In this document: one piece after another, positions 59,143 to 64,000 of the stretch
Numbering within the stretch: the first letter of the stretch is position 1
Layout of the letters: each line of letters opens with the position of its first letter
Source: Episyrphus balteatus
Lineage: Eukaryota; Arthropoda; Insecta; Diptera; Syrphidae
Reading direction: 5' to 3'
Length of the DNA stretch: 64,000 nt
Assembly: GCF_945859705.1 (NCBI RefSeq)
Contig: NC_079135.1
Span: 28,321,679-28,385,678 of the forward strand
Notes under the pieces: model-generated
Databases searched by the model: none
The model's input: only the letters and a program-made list of their open reading frames with translations
What the model was told of the DNA's origin: nothing
Translations under genes and position numbers: made by a program

Positions 59143-61544
59143 AACTAAATATAATTTTTAAATTTTTTTCACTTTTTTGTTTTAAATATTGCTTTGGTAA
59201 AGAACTAAGCAAACAAATGATATTTTTCATGAAAAACCTTTAATCTATGTAGGTATCTTTCAATGTTTCGATATTTAGAACTAAATTGCACAAACTCAAT
59301 GTTGGAATGGATATTACCCCAAGGTACCATGTTAACATCAGCATTATACCCTAATTTCGCACTAGCTGCAGGCTCTTTATTCAACACACTCGGCACTCAT
59401 TTCGTATTCACATTTGATGCGTGAAAATCATTCGAATGAAAATATTTCATCATCAGACTTTTTTAGAATCCTTTGTGTGTTGAAATTTTCTAGTCCAACA
59501 ATTTTAATACCACAAAACATAAAGAGAAGGTTGAAAAAAAAAACACATTCTAGGCGCAAATACTATGAATTGTTGATTGTTTAAAATATTTATATTCGAA
59601 TGTATTTGTATCTGATCCCATAATCTGATTTGTATGATGATTTATTAGGCTCACAGACGTATGGTAAAAAAAATATATAAAAAAAGGATTTTCTATCAAA
59701 TTGATATGTGTGTGCAACATTTCCACCCTCGATATTATATTTGTGACACGATAGGGGTGAAATTTTTTGATGAGACACCTTTTTTTTCGAAACATTGCAT
59801 TTGATTTTATTTTTTATGTGTTATTGTTATTCGATTGCATTAGTTAACGGTATTATATATTCAAAACAAATTCAATTGGATTAATACACTCGATTGCACT
59901 TAATTTAGAAAAATTTTTGTTTGGCATTTTTGTATTGTGGTAAACAAATTGTTTTGTGTTGATGTTGTCTTGTGATAAAAACAAGTAAAATTATTTCTAA
60001 AAGTATAGATAGCATACGAATATGTTTTATTTTATTTATATGAAACAAAAAAGTGCAAACAAACAAAAATTATTCATTAAGGTATTTAAAAAGGGGTGTG
60101 ATGCATTCTATTATTATTTTTTCATAAAAATTTGCTCGGTTAATTAAAAAAAAAAATAATTTCAAAAAATAAATTTTTGTACACGTATGTATAAATTTGC
60201 ACATTTTAATCAATTAATTTATAAATTTACTCTATCTCACCCTAGTTTTATGTAGATTATGTACTTAAAAAAAAATTTGTTTTTCTTTTTTATTTTTGTA
60301 TATTATATTTCTGTTGGCGCATTTTCAAACATTGATTATTTTTTTTATGAAGCATTTTCTCAAAAACTATTTTTTTTAAAATAATATAACTTGTTTAAAT
60401 TTTTTCTTACAACAAAGAAAAAATATTGAAATAAAATTTGATGCTTTTTGGTGTTAAAAATTATTTACACGGAAATTTCTTGACGAAAAGTCATAAAATT
60501 TGGTTTATTTTATTTTTTAATACTACCTATTTGCTTAAACAAATAAAAAAAAATGCATGTCCGGACTAAACCCCTAGTCCTAGAAAGATGGTTTATAGCT
60601 TTTTGAAAACGGTGTTTCATGTAGATAAGAACCCTATCAAACATTTTTACTTTAAAGCTATATCTAAAAAAAACCTCATAAGTCAACATGAATCTATTTC
60701 ACATGAGAAGAAACTTAAATCTTCGTATAGTGCCATCTAGCGTCAAAAAAAAAATCTGCAAAAGTTAGGGAATTTTTTTTTACTGTTTTGAAATATGTAG
60801 TTTTTTCCACTTAGGAACTTGACTCTCGAAAAACCCTTAAAACACTCCATTAAATTTAAATTCGCCATTAAAAAAGGGAAGTTTTAAAATTTGTATGCGC
60901 TTTGACAGTTTTCTAATTTTCAATGGAGCCTTTAAATATAATGGAGAGTGAATTTGGGGCTAAGAATTTTATTGTTTTTAAAAACAAAAATCAGTAACTT
61001 TTTTTCGCGAACAGACGAAAAAATCTTTCAACTTAAAATTTATATAATTAACTGAATTCATACTGAGATATTAATGCTGCCAATTAATCGCTTGATTGCA
61101 GCTCTTAGTAAACAAAATTCTGTCTTATGTTCAAGAGTGTTACAAACTTTGTTTTTTGAATAAAATTATAATTTGTTACTTCTTTTTAATGGAAATAAAA
61201 GCTAGAATTTCTGGAAGTATTATAATTTATAAGTTATAGTATGTGCTTTGAATATTTAATTCCAATTTTCCATCTTTACTATTTTAGTAATTGTTTTTGA
61301 TACGGAGCACATGATGATTTGTATGTACATACTTATGTTTTTGCAAAGCGAAACTATAACACCATTTTACTATACCTATTCCAACACAAGACATTTATAT
61401 GCATAAACTAAGTTAGTAGACCTTGATATCAACAGAAAAAAAATCTATTTTGTTTTATTTTATTTTTACTTACCACACTCTATAAATAAGATACTAAGAT
61501 CTTCATGTTTGTCTTACTGACATTTTGGCACGCAATTTTCACAT
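59143..61544. other. AT-rich non-coding DNA
   Basis: No gene or bounded element recognised. Long T and A runs and simple repeats only. Confidence 0.4.
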
Positions 61545-61617
61545 GGGGATGTAGCTCAGATGGTAGAGCGCTCGCTTAGCATGTGAGAGGTACGGGGATC
61601 GATGCCCCGCATCTCCA
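61545..61617 (+). tRNA. tRNA-Ala (anticodon AGC)
   Basis: 73 bases. The acceptor stem GGGGATG/CATCTCC includes the G3:U70 wobble pair that identifies alanine tRNAs. The D arm is TAGCTCAGATGGTAGA; the anticodon stem CTCGC/GTGAG encloses TTAGCAT with AGC at 61578-61580; the T arm is CGGGG/CCCCG around ATCGATG. Discriminator A at 61617, CCA not encoded, no intron. A and B boxes are internal and intact, so it is probably functional. Confidence 0.97.
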
Positions 61618-61621
61618 AGAG

Positions 61622-61631
61622 TTTTTTTTTT
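61622..61631 (+). terminator. Pol III terminator of tRNA-Ala
   Basis: A run of ten T begins five bases after the tRNA 3' end. Confidence 0.9.
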
Positions 61632-62269
61632 ATTTGGTATATATTTTTTTTTAGTTTAACAATTTTATCGTGATTTTTTTTTGTTTTTATAAAACAATCA
61701 TTTATTTTTTGATTACATATTAAATTATATTAATTGAAATAAATAAAAATAGCCCTGCTCTGGTTGTTTTAGTTTTTAAGTAGTTTTAAATAGTTAAAGC
61801 AGTTTTCATTTGTTTAATGTATGTAGTTTGTAGATTTGTTTTAACAGTAAGATACACTTATCATAAAAATTTATTTTCCATGAAATATAAATAAGAATTA
61901 ATAAAGTTTAAAGGCCGAAAAGTAATAGTATTAAGAAAAATGAAGTTTATTTAAGTGCACTTGTATAGGGCCAGTAAATTATTTATAATTTATTGACGAG
62001 TAGGTTGATCAGCTAGCTAAAAATGTGTTATGTTATGTGTCATGTTGAAGTATCTCCAATTAATTTTTTGTACCTATTTTTAATTTTTTTTTGTATAAAG
62101 TCAGAAATACGGCGTACCTGTTTTTTAAATAAAAAAACTAGTAGTCTGTGAAACTGTAAAGTTTACGGACGTAGGAAATTAAAAAACAAACTAGCGGAAA
62201 AAAATCAAAGGATAAAAAAAATCAAAATTTTTTGAGTTTTTTATGTCGCACTGAAATAAAATAAATTGC

Positions 62270-63225
62270 ACGACTGGGTTCGCACGTACTTGCTCTTAGA
62301 GTTAAAGTTGCTTAAATTTTTAAGACTTTTTATATGTATAGAAATTTGGGAAAAAAATAAAATTCGTTTAAAAAAAAAAAATAAAATAAAATCTGAAATT
62401 AAATTGCCCTCCAAAACAAGTATGCAGTTTTGATTGATATATTAACATGCATTTTTAGAATAAAAATTTTCAAAATCGTTAGAGCCGTTTTTTAAAAAAC
62501 TAATTTTTTATAAATAATTTTTTGGAAAAAAAGTTTTAATATAAAATTGGTATGCCATTTTGTAGAAATCACTAATCAACATCTAAAAACAAAATTTCAA
62601 AAATATTCAATATCCCGTTTTCGAAAATTTGATTTTTCAAAAAAAAATTTTCAAAATTTTTTTAAAAATCCAAAAATTATTTTTTTCAAAATTTTATTTT
62701 TGGCTTATATATAAATTATATAAGTGCTTCTTCACAAAAAGTTTCGTTGAAATCGAATAAACAGTTTCTGAAATAATCGGATTTAAAAAAAAACGGTTCT
62801 ATGGCAGGTACCGTTAATAATGATTTTCAAAAATTTTTTTTTCATTGGAAGATAGACCTTAGCTTAAAACTAACATTTGAATTTTTTAAACAAAATCGTT
62901 GGAGCCGTTTTCGAGATATTTCAATTTTACTAAAATTGGTATATGACAAGTACCGTTATTTTTGGTCCAAAAAAATTAATTCCAAAAACCCCTCTGGAGA
63001 GTCGCCAAATAACGCTACATACCAAGTTTCACATTAATCGGTCCATCCGTTTAGGCTGTAGCTTCTTTTACAGACAGACAGACAGACTGACAGACGGACT
63101 TCCAAGACCCACTTTTTTGGCATTGTCTACCATCGTAATGTCATGGAAAAATGTTATCTCAACTTTTTTTTTGTACGAATGCATAACTTGATATATAGTA
63201 CCTATATCGCAAGTAAAAAAGGCTC
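62270..63225 (+). repeat. Unclassified AT-rich interspersed repeat, longest copy
   Basis: About 1 kb with ordered landmarks: GCACGTACTTGCTCTTAGAG, AAAATCGTTAGAGCCGTTTT (twice), ACCGTTATTTTTGGTCC, GGTCCATCCGTTTAGGCTGT, a GACA microsatellite (63071-63095), ATCGTAATGTCATG, TTATCTCAACTTTTTTTT, ATGCATAACTTGATATATAG and TATCGCAAGTAAAAA. Subsets recur in the same order at 12810-13797, 15278-15395, 24830-24960 and near 31612. No coding capacity. The conserved order and fixed 3' portion suggest a transposon or retroelement UTR of unknown class. Confidence 0.65.
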
Positions 63226-64000
63226 AAAGCTTGAACTTTCTAGTTTTGAAAACATAAATGAAAAAATAAAAACATACAATGACAAAAAAAAATGAAATGC
63301 AGCCAGTGTTCATCAATTTATTAGACATAAAAAAAAAATGTATACCGGTATTAGCGGTACCTGTCATTAAATTTTTTCTTGTGTTATCACAAAAAACTTT
63401 CTCGATTTCAACGATTTTTTTTCAGAGGAGCGTTTGACTTCCGTATTTTATAAAACTTTGAAAAAAAAAAAAAATTAGATTTTTTTAAATTTAAAAAATG
63501 GGTCGATAAATGTTTTTGAAATTTTGATTTTATGAGTTGATTAATAATATTTTCAATATTTTTTTTTTTTATCAAATACATTGGCAGTTCCATAGGTGCT
63601 ACATTTGTACACATAATTTAAAAGCTTTTGGTAACTTATTTAAATGAATCCAATTAAATGTTCATTAAACACATTTCATCTTGTAATATCTTTAAAAAAA
63701 AAAAATGATTTTGTATGGTACCAAATGAAAGAGATATTTATAAAAAAAAGACCCGTTTCGGGTGCTACACGAAATTTCCTTATCTATTTTTTCAATATTT
63801 CTATTCAACATTTGCCAAATTTTTAAGCCGAAATTGTTTGTCACAATTTGTTTTTGATTTGTGCTATTAAAGACTATACTCTACTTATGATTTATAAGAG
63901 AAATACTCCCAGAATCGACCAGCTGTGGTTCGATTTAATGGATTTCTCTACCAACTGTTTGTATTCAAAAATACTAAAATGTTCAACACGAGTCTATTTG
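63226..64000. other. Right edge, no feature seen
   Basis: AT-rich sequence. The open frames at 63408-63826 are low-complexity and unsupported. Confidence 0.4.

Noticed and set aside
58997..59243. Gly/Pro-rich small frames on both strands
   Set aside because: Caused by GGGGCCCC repeats in the hAT-like element.

Overview
The window looks like AT-rich nuclear DNA from a fly (Diptera, probably a higher fly). It holds three animal-type protein genes, two of them with GT..AG introns (77 bp, 93 bp and 4.6 kb), an intact eukaryotic tRNA-Ala with an internal pol III promoter, and a dense population of small inverted-repeat DNA transposons. There are no operons and no bacterial or phage features. The species cannot be named from sequence alone.

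The protein genes all lie in the left third. (1) A UBXN1-like cofactor of p97/VCP (UBA, one zinc finger, coiled coil, UBX) runs on + at 5268-11017 in three exons. Its 4.6-kb second intron is packed with transposon debris. (2) An intronless beta-1,4-N-acetylgalactosaminyltransferase, probably the insect B type, is on + at 15699-16679. (3) A two-exon RNase T2 (RNaseX25-like) is on - at 20150-21168. These products act in protein quality control, Golgi glycosylation and secretory/lysosomal RNA turnover; nothing suggests they work together. From about 21.2 kb to the right edge I find no protein gene, only the tRNA-Ala at 61545-61617. This right side may be a large intron or the regulatory territory of a gene outside the window.

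The rest is a graveyard of non-autonomous DNA transposons, many bounded exactly by terminal inverted repeats (TIRs) and target-site duplications (TSDs): a 1.7-kb hAT-like element holding two nested insertions (668-2387); Harbinger-like MITEs with TTA/TAA duplications (838, 6877, 7299, 8288, 14776); a second TTA-flanked family (13913, 14078); TA-flanked foldbacks starting TACAGGGTGTCCCA (8913, 52722); foldbacks with 9-bp duplications like the FB/Mutator group (36265, 41764, 54784); a hAT-like element full of GGGGCCCC motifs (58119-59134); and a short TIR element carrying a tRNA-like pol III promoter (46699-47126). Three decayed transposase or DNA-binding gene fragments are recognisable: a hAT dimerisation domain (7727), a ZBED/hAT relic (18330-19250) and a Myb/SANT-like domain (48825-49014).

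The observations most worth a second look are a near-perfect 144-bp-arm hairpin next to a 147-bp satellite (39481-40770), tandem MITE pairs that share one TSD in two unrelated families, and the Myb/SANT relic inside its probable parent element.
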